DNA of 27,243 nt, taken from NCBI GenBank assembly GCA_040399325.1, contig JBBASJ010000029.1, positions 1 to 27,243 on the forward strand, in the 5' to 3' direction. The notes under the pieces are model-generated. The model made no database searches and was not told where the DNA came from. It was given only the letters and a program-made list of their open reading frames with translations. Shown here piece by piece: positions 15,178 to 23,116 of this stretch (positions are counted from its first letter, which is position 1; every line of letters begins with the position of its first letter). Origin of the DNA: RGUW01 sp040399325 (GTDB taxonomy: Bacteria; Cyanobacteriota; Cyanobacteriia; PCC-6307; Cyanobiaceae). The position numbers and the translations under genes are program-made.

Positions 15178-16962
15178 CTACAGCATGGAGCCGATCGTTT
15201 CCGGATTGTGGCTGCGGGCGCCGCGGTGCACCACACCCTGCCTGAGGTCGAGGGTAACGATCTCGCCCTGGCAGAGCTGTTGCATGGCATCGGTGACGCC
15301 GAGAATCGCCGGGATGCCGATGCGCTCGGCGACCTGGGCCGCCATGCTCTGCAGCCCCTCGCTCTCAGCGATCAGGGCCTTGGCTCGCTTCAGCGCTTCG
15401 AGGTAGGCGAGATCGCCGTCGTGAACCACGACGATCTCGCCCGACTGCACCGCATCGGCGGTCTCAATGGAATTCACCAGTCGCACCCGTCCGCTCACCG
15501 AGCCTGTGCCGATGCCCGTGCCGGGGGGCAGGGTTGCCGTGACCACCCCGACCTTGATGAAGTCGGTTGAACCGCTCACGCCGGCCAGGGTTCCCGCCGT
15601 CTGCACAACCAGATCACCGTCATTGAGGTATCCCTGCTGGCGAGCCATGCCCATGGCCAGGCTGAACGTGCTGGTCGACGATCCCTGCTCGGTCACCAGC
15701 AGGGGGTTGACGCCCCAGATCAGCTGCAGCTGGCGCGCCACGCGCTCGTCAGCTGTGATCGCCAGGATCGGAGTGCTCGGCCTGAACTTGCTGACGTTGC
15801 GGGCGGTCGAACCGCTCTTGGTGAGAGGCAGGATCGCTGCCGCGTTCATGTTGCGGGCGATGTTGCTGACCGCCTGGCAGATCGCATTGGGAATGGTGGT
15901 GGCCATGTGGCTGTCGAGCACCCGCCTGGGGTAATCGCGCTCGATCCGCTGGGCAATGGTGGCCATGGTGGCCACCGCTTCGACCGGAAAATCACCCACC
16001 GCGCTTTCGTTGGAGAGCATCACCGCATCGGTGCCATCGAGAATGGCGTTGGCCACATCACTCACTTCGGCCCTGGTGGGCCGGGGGCAACTCACCATCG
16101 AATCGAGCATCTGGGTGGCGGTGATCACGGGGATGCCCAGGCTGTTGGCCTTGCGGATCAGTTCCTTCTGCAGCAGCGGCACTTCCTCGGCAGGCATTTC
16201 AACGCCCAGATCGCCGCGGGCCACCATGACCCCGTCGCACAGGGGCAGGATCGAATCGATCTGATCGATGGCCTCGAATTTTTCGATCTTGGCGACCACC
16301 GGTGTGCGATGGCCCTGGCTGCTGATCAGCTCGCGGATCTCGAGCATGTCTGAGGGGTTGCGCACAAAGCTCAGGGCCACCCAGTCGACCCCATGGGCCA
16401 GGCCGAAACTCAGATCTTCACGGTCCTTGTCGGTGAGGGCGCGGATCGAGAGCTGCACATCCGGAAAATTGACCCCCTTGTTGTTGGAGAGAACCCCACC
16501 CACGGTGACCGTGCAGTGAAGGGTCTGGGCGGGCTGGTCAACGCTCTCGACAGCCATCTCGACCCGGCCGTCATCCAGCAGGATGCGACTGCCGGCCGTC
16601 ACCTCATCGGCCAGACGGTCGTAGGTGACGGTGGCGATCTGTTGGTCGCAGCTCACATCGCGCGACGTGAGGCTGAATCGGTCACCCTTGGCCAGGGTGA
16701 TCGGACCGCACCCGAAACGGCCCAGCCGAATCTTGGGGCCCTGGAGGTCCTGGAGGATGCCGATGTGCACCCCCATCTCCTGGGAGACCTGGCGAATCGT
16801 GGCGATGCGCGCGGCGTGTTCGCTGTGGTCGCCGTGGGAAAAGTTGAGCCTGAAGGTGGTGGCCCCGGCCTCGATCAGCTGACGCAACCGTTCTGGGGAC
16901 TCGGTGGCCGGGCCGATAGTGGCCACGATCTTGGTGCGACGCATGAGATCGGGCCTGGCCAT
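15178..16962 (-). CDS. pyk: Pyruvate kinase with C-terminal PEP-utiliser-like domain
   Basis: The protein has 594 residues and converts phosphoenolpyruvate and ADP to pyruvate and ATP at the end of glycolysis. Visible are RRTKIVATIGPAT, TFRLNFSHGDH, QDLQGPKIRLG, the catalytic-lysine region VAKIEKFEAI, the metal site VARGDLGVEMP, and ITATQMLDSMV. The allosteric domain follows, and after about residue 480 an extra domain like the mobile domain of PEP synthase or PPDK. In that domain the usual T-S-H phosphoryl histidine motif reads Q-S-M, so it should not carry a phosphoryl group. I chose ATG 16962 (MARPDLMRRTKIV): it gives the length usual in cyanobacteria and leaves 58 bp to the divergent MazG-like gene. 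The next upstream ATG (17022) would overlap that gene's start. Confidence 0.95.
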   Translation of the reverse strand: MARPDLMRRTKIVATIGPATESPERLRQLIEAGATTFRLNFSHGDHSEHAARIATIRQVSQEMGVHIGILQDLQGPKIRLGRFGCGPITLAKGDRFSLTSRDVSCDQQIATVTYDRLADEVTAGSRILLDDGRVEMAVESVDQPAQTLHCTVTVGGVLSNNKGVNFPDVQLSIRALTDKDREDLSFGLAHGVDWVALSFVRNPSDMLEIRELISSQGHRTPVVAKIEKFEAIDQIDSILPLCDGVMVARGDLGVEMPAEEVPLLQKELIRKANSLGIPVITATQMLDSMVSCPRPTRAEVSDVANAILDGTDAVMLSNESAVGDFPVEAVATMATIAQRIERDYPRRVLDSHMATTIPNAICQAVSNIARNMNAAAILPLTKSGSTARNVSKFRPSTPILAITADERVARQLQLIWGVNPLLVTEQGSSTSTFSLAMGMARQQGYLNDGDLVVQTAGTLAGVSGSTDFIKVGVVTATLPPGTGIGTGSVSGRVRLVNSIETADAVQSGEIVVVHDGDLAYLEALKRAKALIAESEGLQSMAAQVAERIGIPAILGVTDAMQQLCQGEIVTLDLRQGVVHRGARSHNPETIGSML

Positions 16963-17020
16963 CAGGTTGCCAAAGGTACCGCTGAAACTACCATTCAGCC
17001 CTGTCTCAACCTGGCTGGCC

Positions 17021-17350
17021 ATGGACTTTCAGGAGTATCAGCGCCGCTCCCGCCAGACGGCCCGTTACCCCCAGGCGGGCGCCAATCCGATCTATCCGAC
17101 CCTGGGCCTCTGCGGCGAAGCCGGCGAGGTGGCCGACAAGGTCAAAAAGGTGATCCGAGATCGCGAGGGGAACTTCGACGCGGCCATCCGCGATGACCTG
17201 CTGCTCGAGCTGGGGGATGTGCTCTGGTATGTCGCCCAGCTCTGCAGTGAGCTGGATCTCGACCTCGACGCTGTGGCTGCTGCCAACCTCGACAAGCTGG
17301 CCAGCCGCATGGCCCGTAACGTGCTTGCAGGCAGCGGGGATCGGCGGTGA
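17021..17350 (+). CDS. MazG-like nucleoside triphosphate pyrophosphohydrolase
   Basis: The protein has 109 residues and is all-alpha. The MazG signature is present: E-A-G-E in LGLCGEAGEVADKVKKV (E-x-x-E) and E-L-G-D in LLELGDVLWYVAQL (E-x-x-D), the four acidic residues that bind magnesium. Enzymes of this superfamily cleave NTPs or modified NTPs to NMP and pyrophosphate as house-cleaning; which nucleotide this single-domain version prefers cannot be told. It runs divergently from pyk. Its TGA overlaps the GTG of the next gene (GTGA), so the two are coupled. Confidence 0.9.
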   Translation: MDFQEYQRRSRQTARYPQAGANPIYPTLGLCGEAGEVADKVKKVIRDREGNFDAAIRDDLLLELGDVLWYVAQLCSELDLDLDAVAAANLDKLASRMARNVLAGSGDRR

Positions 17351-17853
17351 ACGGTGCAGCATCAGGCCGATGGACACCCCACGGGCAGCTGGTCGTGAGC
17401 TTGCTGCTGGCCGTTGTGCTGCTGGTGGGCCTGCCGGTCAGGCCTGCCTGGGCGGCCGACCTGTCGGTGAGCGATGTGCATCTGGAGCCCTGCCCCTCCA
17501 GTGACGCGGCATCCCAGAGCGGTCTGACCCGTTCGACGGGTGCTGGCTGCTGGGCCCTCAGTGGTGAGGTCAACAACCCCTCGCGCCGTGCGGTGGTCGA
17601 CACCGATGTGTTTGCGGTGATCCTTGATGCCAGCGGTGAGCCGGTGCTGCAGAACCGGACCCGGGTGGGTTCCATCGGGGATGTCCCCTCCGGCAGTTCC
17701 CGTTTTGCCCTGCGCCTGGCGGTGCCGATGGGGACCCCGGGTCCGCTGCGCTTCCGCAATGTCAAGGCGCGGGGGTTTTCGGCTCCGGTGCGCACCCGCG
17801 CCGGCGCCGATGACGAGCTGTTGCCGCTGGAGCAGCAACTCGAGCTGGGCTAG
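17347..17853 (+). CDS. Secreted or lipid-bilayer-anchored protein, FxLYD-like domain
   Basis: The protein has 168 residues. A hydrophobic segment at about 15-33 ending in AWA-A is a signal peptide or anchor. The exported part has a beta pattern, GEVNNPSRRAVVDTDVFAVILD, then a GEPVLQNRTRVGSIGDVPSG turn and SRFALRLAVP. This resembles the FxLYD-type domains of secreted bacterial proteins (G-x-V-x-N...L...DVPAG...F). Two cysteines (about 49 and 68) may form a disulfide. The start is GTG 17347, chosen because it overlaps the preceding stop. The stop is 3 bp from the convergent YggT gene. The family assignment is tentative and the function unknown. Confidence 0.75.
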   Translation: MNGAASGRWTPHGQLVVSLLLAVVLLVGLPVRPAWAADLSVSDVHLEPCPSSDAASQSGLTRSTGAGCWALSGEVNNPSRRAVVDTDVFAVILDASGEPVLQNRTRVGSIGDVPSGSSRFALRLAVPMGTPGPLRFRNVKARGFSAPVRTRAGADDELLPLEQQLELG

Positions 17854-17856
17854 GCC

Positions 17857-18147
17857 TCAGAGGCCGTACCCCCCCAGCGCCGCCCCGGCACCCAGCAGCA
17901 GGTTCTGGCCCAGTTGCAGTGCCAGAAAGGCCAGGATCGCCGACAGGTCGAGTCCACCCAGCGGCGGAATCAGGCCGCGAAAGGCATTCAGATAGGGATC
18001 GGTGATCGAACTCACTGTGGCCAGCACCGGATTGCTGCTCCAGTCGAGGTTGGGGAACCAGCTCAGCAGAACTCTGACCAGCAGGATCAGCGAGTAAATC
18101 TCAAGGGTGCGGGCCAGCACCGGCAGCAGCTGGGTGACGATCTCCAT
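17857..18147 (-). CDS. YggT/Ycf19 family membrane protein
   Basis: The protein has 96 residues and two hydrophobic regions (about 6-30 and 66-90). The YggT signature is LILLVRVLLSWFPNLDW, followed by ITDPYLNAFRGLIPPLGGLDLSAILAFL (the D-P-x-L-x-P/A-F-R...IPP-x-G-x-x-D-x-S pattern). Plastid and cyanobacterial members (Ycf19/YlmG) are reported to affect thylakoid or chloroplast membrane organisation and nucleoid distribution. It follows scpB by 36 bp on the same strand, so ilvA, scpB and yggT may form one transcript. The linkage of a YggT gene to a chromosome segregation gene is notable given that reported role. Confidence 0.93.
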   Translation of the reverse strand: MEIVTQLLPVLARTLEIYSLILLVRVLLSWFPNLDWSSNPVLATVSSITDPYLNAFRGLIPPLGGLDLSAILAFLALQLGQNLLLGAGAALGGYGL

Positions 18148-18183
18148 GGGCGGGACGTTGGGGCGGGGCGCAGCGCCTCAACG

Positions 18184-18711
18184 CTAGTCAACCGCCGCCA
18201 GCCGGCCCACGGGTCTGAGGTCGTCGGCCTTGACCGCAAACGTGCGGTGAAATTTTTCGCTGAGGCTTAGCCAGAACGAGCGACCGTCGCTCTGGCGCTT
18301 GCGTTCGATGAAGTCCTGGGCCAGCAGCTCCTTGATGTGGTCGTAGGCCCCCGAGCCGCGCAGCTCAACCAGCTCCGACTGCAGGATCCGCTTCTTGAGG
18401 GCGATGGTGGCCAGGGTGCGCAGGGCGGCGGTGGACAGATCCACCGGCAGCAGGTTCTGCACCAGATCCGCTAGCCCCTGGCGCAGCTGCAGGCTGTAGC
18501 GCGGGCCGTCCTGAACGATCTCCAGGGCGGTGTTGCGGTGGGCGTAGTCGGCCATCAGGGTGAGCAGACCGAGCTCCACCTCGTCGCGGGGCAGGGCGGC
18601 GATCTCGGCCAGTTCACCCAGGCTCAGGGGCTTGCCTTTGAGATACAGGATCGCCTCAAGCCGTGCCGGCAGCGAGAGCTGCTCAGGTGGCAGGGCAGAC
18701 GTCGACTCCAT
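18184..18711 (-). CDS. scpB: Segregation and condensation protein B
   Basis: The protein has 175 residues and two winged-helix domains. Recognisable are LPARLEAILYLKGKPLSLGELA at the start, the helix LLTLMADYAHRNTALEIVQDG, YSLQLRQGLADLV, and the second domain LSTAALRTLATIALKK, ELVELRGSGAYDHIKELLAQDFIE. ScpB binds ScpA and SMC in the condensin-like complex that compacts and separates the chromosome. The family's usual I-A-Y-x-Q-P motif is replaced by IALKKRIL, a variant I associate with cyanobacterial copies. It starts 11 bp after ilvA's stop on the same strand. No scpA lies nearby. Confidence 0.93.
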   Translation of the reverse strand: MESTSALPPEQLSLPARLEAILYLKGKPLSLGELAEIAALPRDEVELGLLTLMADYAHRNTALEIVQDGPRYSLQLRQGLADLVQNLLPVDLSTAALRTLATIALKKRILQSELVELRGSGAYDHIKELLAQDFIERKRQSDGRSFWLSLSEKFHRTFAVKADDLRPVGRLAAVD

Positions 18712-18722
18712 TGCTCGCGACG

Positions 18723-20336
18723 CTAGCCAACGGGCACGCCGCTGGCCACCTCGCCCAGAAACAGCCGGTAGGCCGGATTGGCGGTCTCGTCGACATAGCT
18801 GTACCCCAGACCGTCGAGGAAGCTCTGCCAGTCGGCCAGTTCGGCGCTCGGCACCTGAACCCCCACCACGATGCGCCCCACATCGGCGCCGTGGTTTCGG
18901 TAGTGAAAGATGCTGATGTTCCAGTTCGGATGCAGGCTGGTCAGGAATCGCATCAGGGCACCGGGGCGTTCCGGAAACTCAAAGCGGTACAGCAGTTCCT
19001 GCCCGGCACCGCCTGACTCGCCGGCACCGGCCGGCAGCCGCCCGCCCACCATGTGGCGCAGGTGCAGTTTCGAGAGTTCGTCGTTGGAGAGATCCAGGCA
19101 GGCAAAGCCGGCCGCACGCACGTCGTGGATCAGCTCCAGTTCGTCGCTGGTGCCACTGGTCTGGACCCCTACAAAAATGTGGGCCCGACGTGGGTCGGCC
19201 AGCCGGTAGCTGAATTCGCTCAGGTTGCGGGTGCCCAGCAGGGTGCAGAAGCGCCGCAGGCTGCCTGGTTCCTCGGGGATTTCGACCGCCAGCATCGCTT
19301 CCTTGTCTTCGCTGATCTCGGTGCGTTCAGCGACGAAGCGCAGGCGATCGAAGTTCATGTTGGCCCCGCAGGCGATCGCCACCAGTCGCTTGCCCTGCAG
19401 ATCGCGCCGCTCCACGTCGGCCTTCAGCCCTGCGACCGCCAGGGCGCCGGCCGGCTCCAGGATCGATCGGGTGTCACCGAAGACGTCCTTGATCGCCGCA
19501 CAGATGGCGTCGGTATCGACCGTGACCATGGCGTCGACGGTCTGGCGGGCGAGGGCGAAGGTGAGGGCCCCCACCTCCCTGACGGCCACTCCGTCGGCAA
19601 ACAGCCCCACCTGGTCAAGCCGCACCCGCTTGCCCTGCTGCAACGAGCGGGTCATGGCATCGGCATCGCTGGGCTCGACGCCCACCACCTCGACCTGGGG
19701 CCAGATGCTCTTGAGGAACGACGCCACCCCGGCGATCAGCCCACCGCCGCCAACGGCCACGTAGACCACGTCGGGCGGCTGGGAGCACTGCCGCACCAGC
19801 TCCAGGGCGATCGTGCCCTGGCCGGCGATCACGTCGGGGTCGTCGAACGGGTGAATGAAGCTGTAGCCCCGTTCAGCCTCGAGCCGCCGCGCCTCTTCGC
19901 AGGCGGCGTCGTAGGTGTCGCCATGCAGCACCACCTCGGCCCCCCGGCCGGCAACGGCCCTGACCTTCATCTCGGGGGTGGTGACCGGCATCACGATCAC
20001 CGCCCGGCAATTCAGCTTCTGGGCGGCAAGCGCCACACCCTGGGCATGGTTGCCGGCACTGGCGGCGATCACGCCGCGCCCGAGCTCGGCAGCACTGAGC
20101 CCTGCCATCTTGTTGTAGGCGCCACGCAGCTTGAAACTGAACACCGGTTGCAGGTCTTCGCGCTTGAGCCAGACGCTGTTCCCCAACCGCCGCGACAGGT
20201 CGGGGGCCGGCTCCAGCGGCGATTCAATCGCCACGTCATAAACCCGTGCCTGCAGCACCCGCTGCACGTAGCTCAGTGGGTTGACCAGGGCGTCATCCGG
20301 CGGGACTGCGGGCTTGCTGGTGTCGTAGGGGCTCAT
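18723..20336 (-). CDS. ilvA: Threonine ammonia-lyase, biosynthetic (IlvA)
   Basis: The protein has 537 residues. The PLP domain carries K69 in FSFKLRGAYNKM (Schiff-base lysine), SAGNHAQG, and the glycine-rich phosphate loop VGGGGLIAG. Two ACT-like regulatory domains follow (about 345-420 and 450-525), seen in EEPGSLRRFCTLLG followed by NLSEFSYR, and FPERPGALMRFL followed by WNISIFHYRNHG. The enzyme deaminates threonine to 2-oxobutanoate, the first step to isoleucine, and two ACT domains are the arrangement of isoleucine-inhibited forms. It is the first gene of the ilvA-scpB-yggT run and is divergent from dxs, with a 104-bp shared upstream region. Confidence 0.97.
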   Translation of the reverse strand: MSPYDTSKPAVPPDDALVNPLSYVQRVLQARVYDVAIESPLEPAPDLSRRLGNSVWLKREDLQPVFSFKLRGAYNKMAGLSAAELGRGVIAASAGNHAQGVALAAQKLNCRAVIVMPVTTPEMKVRAVAGRGAEVVLHGDTYDAACEEARRLEAERGYSFIHPFDDPDVIAGQGTIALELVRQCSQPPDVVYVAVGGGGLIAGVASFLKSIWPQVEVVGVEPSDADAMTRSLQQGKRVRLDQVGLFADGVAVREVGALTFALARQTVDAMVTVDTDAICAAIKDVFGDTRSILEPAGALAVAGLKADVERRDLQGKRLVAIACGANMNFDRLRFVAERTEISEDKEAMLAVEIPEEPGSLRRFCTLLGTRNLSEFSYRLADPRRAHIFVGVQTSGTSDELELIHDVRAAGFACLDLSNDELSKLHLRHMVGGRLPAGAGESGGAGQELLYRFEFPERPGALMRFLTSLHPNWNISIFHYRNHGADVGRIVVGVQVPSAELADWQSFLDGLGYSYVDETANPAYRLFLGEVASGVPVG

Positions 20337-20440
20337 GGCTCCAGTGTCGCAAGGGGTGCCCTGCCTGGGCGCAAACGGTCGCGGTTGCGGCCGCCGGGAG
20401 AACCGAAAGGCCTAGATTGCACCCCACCTGACGGGCATGC

Positions 20441-22384
20441 ATGCATCTCAGCGAGCTGAGCCATCCGAACCAGCTGCATGGCCTCAGCACCACTGAGCTT
20501 GAGGCCATTGCCCGCCAGATCCGCGAGCGTCATCTTCAGGTGGTCAGTACCAGCGGCGGCCACCTGGGCCCAGGTCTGGGCGTGGTGGAGCTCACGCTGG
20601 CTCTGTACCAGACCCTCGATCTCGACCACGACAAAGTCGTCTGGGACGTGGGCCATCAGGCCTATCCCCACAAACTGATCACCGGTCGTTACCGCAGCTT
20701 CGACACTCTGCGTCAGAAGGACGGTGTCGCAGGCTATTTGAAGCGTTGCGAGAGCCGCTTCGACCACTTCGGCGCCGGTCACGCCTCCACCAGCATCTCG
20801 GCGGCGCTGGGCATGGCCCTGGCTCGCGATCAGCGCGGCGAGACCTTCAAGTGTGTCGCCGTGATCGGCGACGGTGCCCTGACGGGCGGCATGGCCCTTG
20901 AAGCCATCAACCATGCCGGTCACCTGCCCAAGACCAACCTGCTCGTGGTGCTGAACGACAACGACATGTCGATCAGCCCCCCGGTGGGGGCCCTCTCCAC
21001 CCACCTGAACCGCATGCGGCACAGCAAGCCGCTGCAGTTTCTGACCGACAACGTCGAAGAGGCGATCCGCAGCCTGCCGCTGATGCACGGCGAGCTCCCC
21101 AGTGAGCTCAAGAACCTCAAGGAGAGCATGAAGCGCCTCGCGGTGCCCAAGCTGGGCGCCGTCTTCGAGGAGCTCGGCTTCACCTACATGGGCCCCGTTG
21201 ACGGTCACAACATCGCCGAGATGGTCCGTACCTTCGAGCAGGCCCACCGCACCGGAGGACCGGTGCTGGTGCATGTGGCCACCACCAAGGGCAAGGGGTA
21301 TCCCTATGCCGAAGAAGACCAGGTCGGCTACCACGCCCAGAGCGCCTTTGATCTGGCCACCGGCAAGGCTTACCCCTCGAGCAAGCCCAAGCCCCCCAGT
21401 TACAGCAAGGTCTTCGGTCAGACCCTGGTCAAGCTGTGTGAGCAGGATCCCACCGTGGTGGGTATCACCGCTGCCATGGCCACCGGCACGGGCCTCGATC
21501 TGCTCGAGAAGGCACTGCCCAAGCAGTATTTCGACGTGGGTATCGCCGAGCAGCACGCGGTGACCATGGCGGCCGGCATGGCCTGCGAGGGGCTCAGACC
21601 TGTGGTGGCCATCTACAGCACCTTTTTGCAGCGGGCCTACGACCAGCTGATCCACGACGTCGGCATCCAGAACCTGCCGGTCACCTTTGTGCTCGACCGG
21701 GCCGGCATCGTCGGCGCCGACGGCCCCACCCATCAGGGCCAGTACGACATCAGCTACCTGCGCGCCGTGCCCAATTTCACGGTCATGGCCCCCAAGGACG
21801 AAGCCGAGCTGCAGCGCATGCTGGTGACCGCGATTCACCACAGCGGCCCCTGTGCCCTGCGCATCCCGCGGGGCGAAGGCGAAGGCGTGCCCCTGGCCGA
21901 AGAGGGCTTCGAGCCCCTGCAGATCGGCCGCGGTGAGCTGCTCACCGATGGCGACGATCTGGTGATCGTGGCCTATGGCTCCATGGTCTATCCAGCGCTG
22001 GCGACCGCCGGCCTGCTGCAGGAGCAGGGCATCCGCGCCGCCGTGATCAACGCCCGCTTCCTGCGGCCCCTCGATGAGGCGCTGATCGCCCCGATGGCCC
22101 AGCGCATCGGCAAGGTGGTCACCATCGAAGAGGGCGCCCTGGCCGGTGGGTTCGGCGCCGCAGTGGTCGAGGCGCTCAACGATCGTGACGTGCTCGTGCC
22201 GGTGCTGCGCCTGGGCATACCCGACGTGCTCGTCGACCATGCCAGCCCCGATCAGAGCAAGCAGAGTCTCGGGCTCACCCCGCCTCAGATGGCGGAACGC
22301 ATCATGGAGCGTTTTGGCGAACAGTTCGGCCAGAGCAGAACCCCGGGCGTGATCGCTGCAGCTCCCCGGGCTCTGGCTGTCTGA
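20441..22384 (+). CDS. dxs: 1-deoxy-D-xylulose-5-phosphate synthase
   Basis: The protein has 647 residues, full family length. The thiamine diphosphate site is GDGALTGGM (about 144-152) with LNDNDMSIS. STSGGHLGPGLGVVELTLALY and WDVGHQAYPHKLITGR mark the N-terminal domain. The second domain has VGIAEQHAVTMAAGMA with the catalytic glutamate, and DRAGIVGADGPTHQG. The enzyme joins pyruvate and glyceraldehyde 3-phosphate, the entry step of the MEP isoprenoid pathway, which supplies carotenoids, phytol and the plastoquinone tail. The start at ATG 20441 gives MHLSELSHPNQL, typical for cyanobacteria. A hairpin follows at 22410-22433. Confidence 0.98.
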   Translation: MHLSELSHPNQLHGLSTTELEAIARQIRERHLQVVSTSGGHLGPGLGVVELTLALYQTLDLDHDKVVWDVGHQAYPHKLITGRYRSFDTLRQKDGVAGYLKRCESRFDHFGAGHASTSISAALGMALARDQRGETFKCVAVIGDGALTGGMALEAINHAGHLPKTNLLVVLNDNDMSISPPVGALSTHLNRMRHSKPLQFLTDNVEEAIRSLPLMHGELPSELKNLKESMKRLAVPKLGAVFEELGFTYMGPVDGHNIAEMVRTFEQAHRTGGPVLVHVATTKGKGYPYAEEDQVGYHAQSAFDLATGKAYPSSKPKPPSYSKVFGQTLVKLCEQDPTVVGITAAMATGTGLDLLEKALPKQYFDVGIAEQHAVTMAAGMACEGLRPVVAIYSTFLQRAYDQLIHDVGIQNLPVTFVLDRAGIVGADGPTHQGQYDISYLRAVPNFTVMAPKDEAELQRMLVTAIHHSGPCALRIPRGEGEGVPLAEEGFEPLQIGRGELLTDGDDLVIVAYGSMVYPALATAGLLQEQGIRAAVINARFLRPLDEALIAPMAQRIGKVVTIEEGALAGGFGAAVVEALNDRDVLVPVLRLGIPDVLVDHASPDQSKQSLGLTPPQMAERIMERFGEQFGQSRTPGVIAAAPRALAV

Positions 22385-22409
22385 CCCCGTGCTCTGGGGC
22401 CCACAGGCC

Positions 22410-22433
22410 CGGGACCCGAGGTTCTGGGTCCCG
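22410..22433. terminator. Hairpin between convergent dxs and psaK
   Basis: CGGGACCC (22410-22417) and GGGTCCCG (22426-22433) form a perfect 8-bp stem with an 8-base loop. It lies 25 bp after the dxs stop and 35 bp beyond the psaK stop, so it could serve both. No T-run follows on either strand, so classical rho-independent function is uncertain. Confidence 0.5.
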
Positions 22434-22468
22434 CTCGGCTACCGCCGGCGAGACCCATCTCTTCAGCT

Positions 22469-22726
22469 TCAGAGCACGCCGCGGGTGGCCAGACCCTGGA
22501 TGGCGCCGATGCCCAGTAGGTGACCCAGGCTCAGGGTGCCCAGCATGGCGCCGTGGCTGAGCCCGCCGAACATGGCTGCGCTCGGCAGTTGCAGACCCAC
22601 ATTGGGCTGCTTGATCGTGGCCTTGCCGATGGCGATCGCGATCACGTTGCAGACGATCATCACCAGGGCGACCTTGGGCGACCAGGTGATCGAAGCCGGA
22701 GCAATGGCCAGAAGGGGGGCGAGCAT
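22469..22726 (-). CDS. psaK: Photosystem I reaction centre subunit PsaK
   Basis: The protein has 85 residues with two membrane helices. The hallmark is TWSPKVALVMIVCNVIAIAIGKATIK, then a central loop and FGGLSHGAMLGTLSLGHLLGIGAIQGLATRG. PsaK sits at the outer edge of photosystem I and binds chlorophyll and carotenoid; some paralogues help link phycobilisomes to PSI. I chose ATG 22726 (MLAPLLAIAP), because it gives the usual length and start; ATG 22750 would add eight residues. It is the third gene of a minus-strand unit after DUF2499 and DUF3593, 57 bp after the latter's stop (33 bp with the longer start). Confidence 0.95.
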   Translation of the reverse strand: MLAPLLAIAPASITWSPKVALVMIVCNVIAIAIGKATIKQPNVGLQLPSAAMFGGLSHGAMLGTLSLGHLLGIGAIQGLATRGVL

Positions 22727-22783
22727 GGATCTCAATGCCAACTGCACCATCTTCCGGGGCGCTTCGCGGCCTCAGGGCACCGC

Positions 22784-23116
22784 TTAAGACTTGTTCATCC
22801 CCGCGCGCACGGCCAGTCCGAAGCCCGCTGCCACGATCAGGTTGGCCAGGGTCAGAAAGGCTTCGGCTCCCCCATGCAGGGGATCCACATCGGCGAGCTG
22901 GTGGCCGTAGCGCTGCTGGGCGACCACGGCGGCGCCGATCGTCACCGCCACGAACACCAGCGTGAGCACGAAGCCCCTCAGCGCCAGTGGCGGAAACCCC
23001 TTGACCTGGCGTGCCCACCACAGAAAGGCCAGATAGGGCAGCAGTGAACCGGCAAACAGGGGTGCTGGATCGATGCCGGCGAGCCAGGTCAGGGCTGCGG
23101 TGATCGCATCAGCCAT
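22784..23116 (-). CDS. DUF3593 membrane protein
   Basis: The protein has 110 residues and about three hydrophobic segments (about 17-34, 43-62, 86-104). The segment DPAPLFAGSLLPYLAFLWWA followed by GFVLTLVFVAVTI, and HGGAEAFLTLANLI, fit DUF3593, a family of cyanobacteria and plastids of unknown function. I chose ATG 23116 (MADAITAAL). It overlaps the end of the DUF2499 gene by 8 bp, which suggests coupling. The frame continues upstream to 23263, but that part is out-of-frame DUF2499 sequence. It lies upstream of psaK in the same direction. Confidence 0.88.
   Translation of the reverse strand: MADAITAALTWLAGIDPAPLFAGSLLPYLAFLWWARQVKGFPPLALRGFVLTLVFVAVTIGAAVVAQQRYGHQLADVDPLHGGAEAFLTLANLIVAAGFGLAVRAGMNKS

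Noticed and set aside
19053..20459. A 468-codon plus-strand frame opposite ilvA
   Set aside because: It is antisense to ilvA, has low complexity and no recognisable motif.
20333..22240. A 635-codon minus-strand frame opposite dxs
   Set aside because: It is the antisense shadow of dxs, which has all family motifs. The shadow shows no domain and arises from high GC codon bias.
22385..22468. A classical rho-independent terminator for dxs
   Set aside because: The hairpin is good, but no T-run follows on either strand, so it is listed only as a hairpin with moderate confidence.
22302..23021. A 239-codon minus-strand frame over the psaK region
   Set aside because: It overlaps psaK, DUF3593 and the dxs end out of frame; those have clear family matches.
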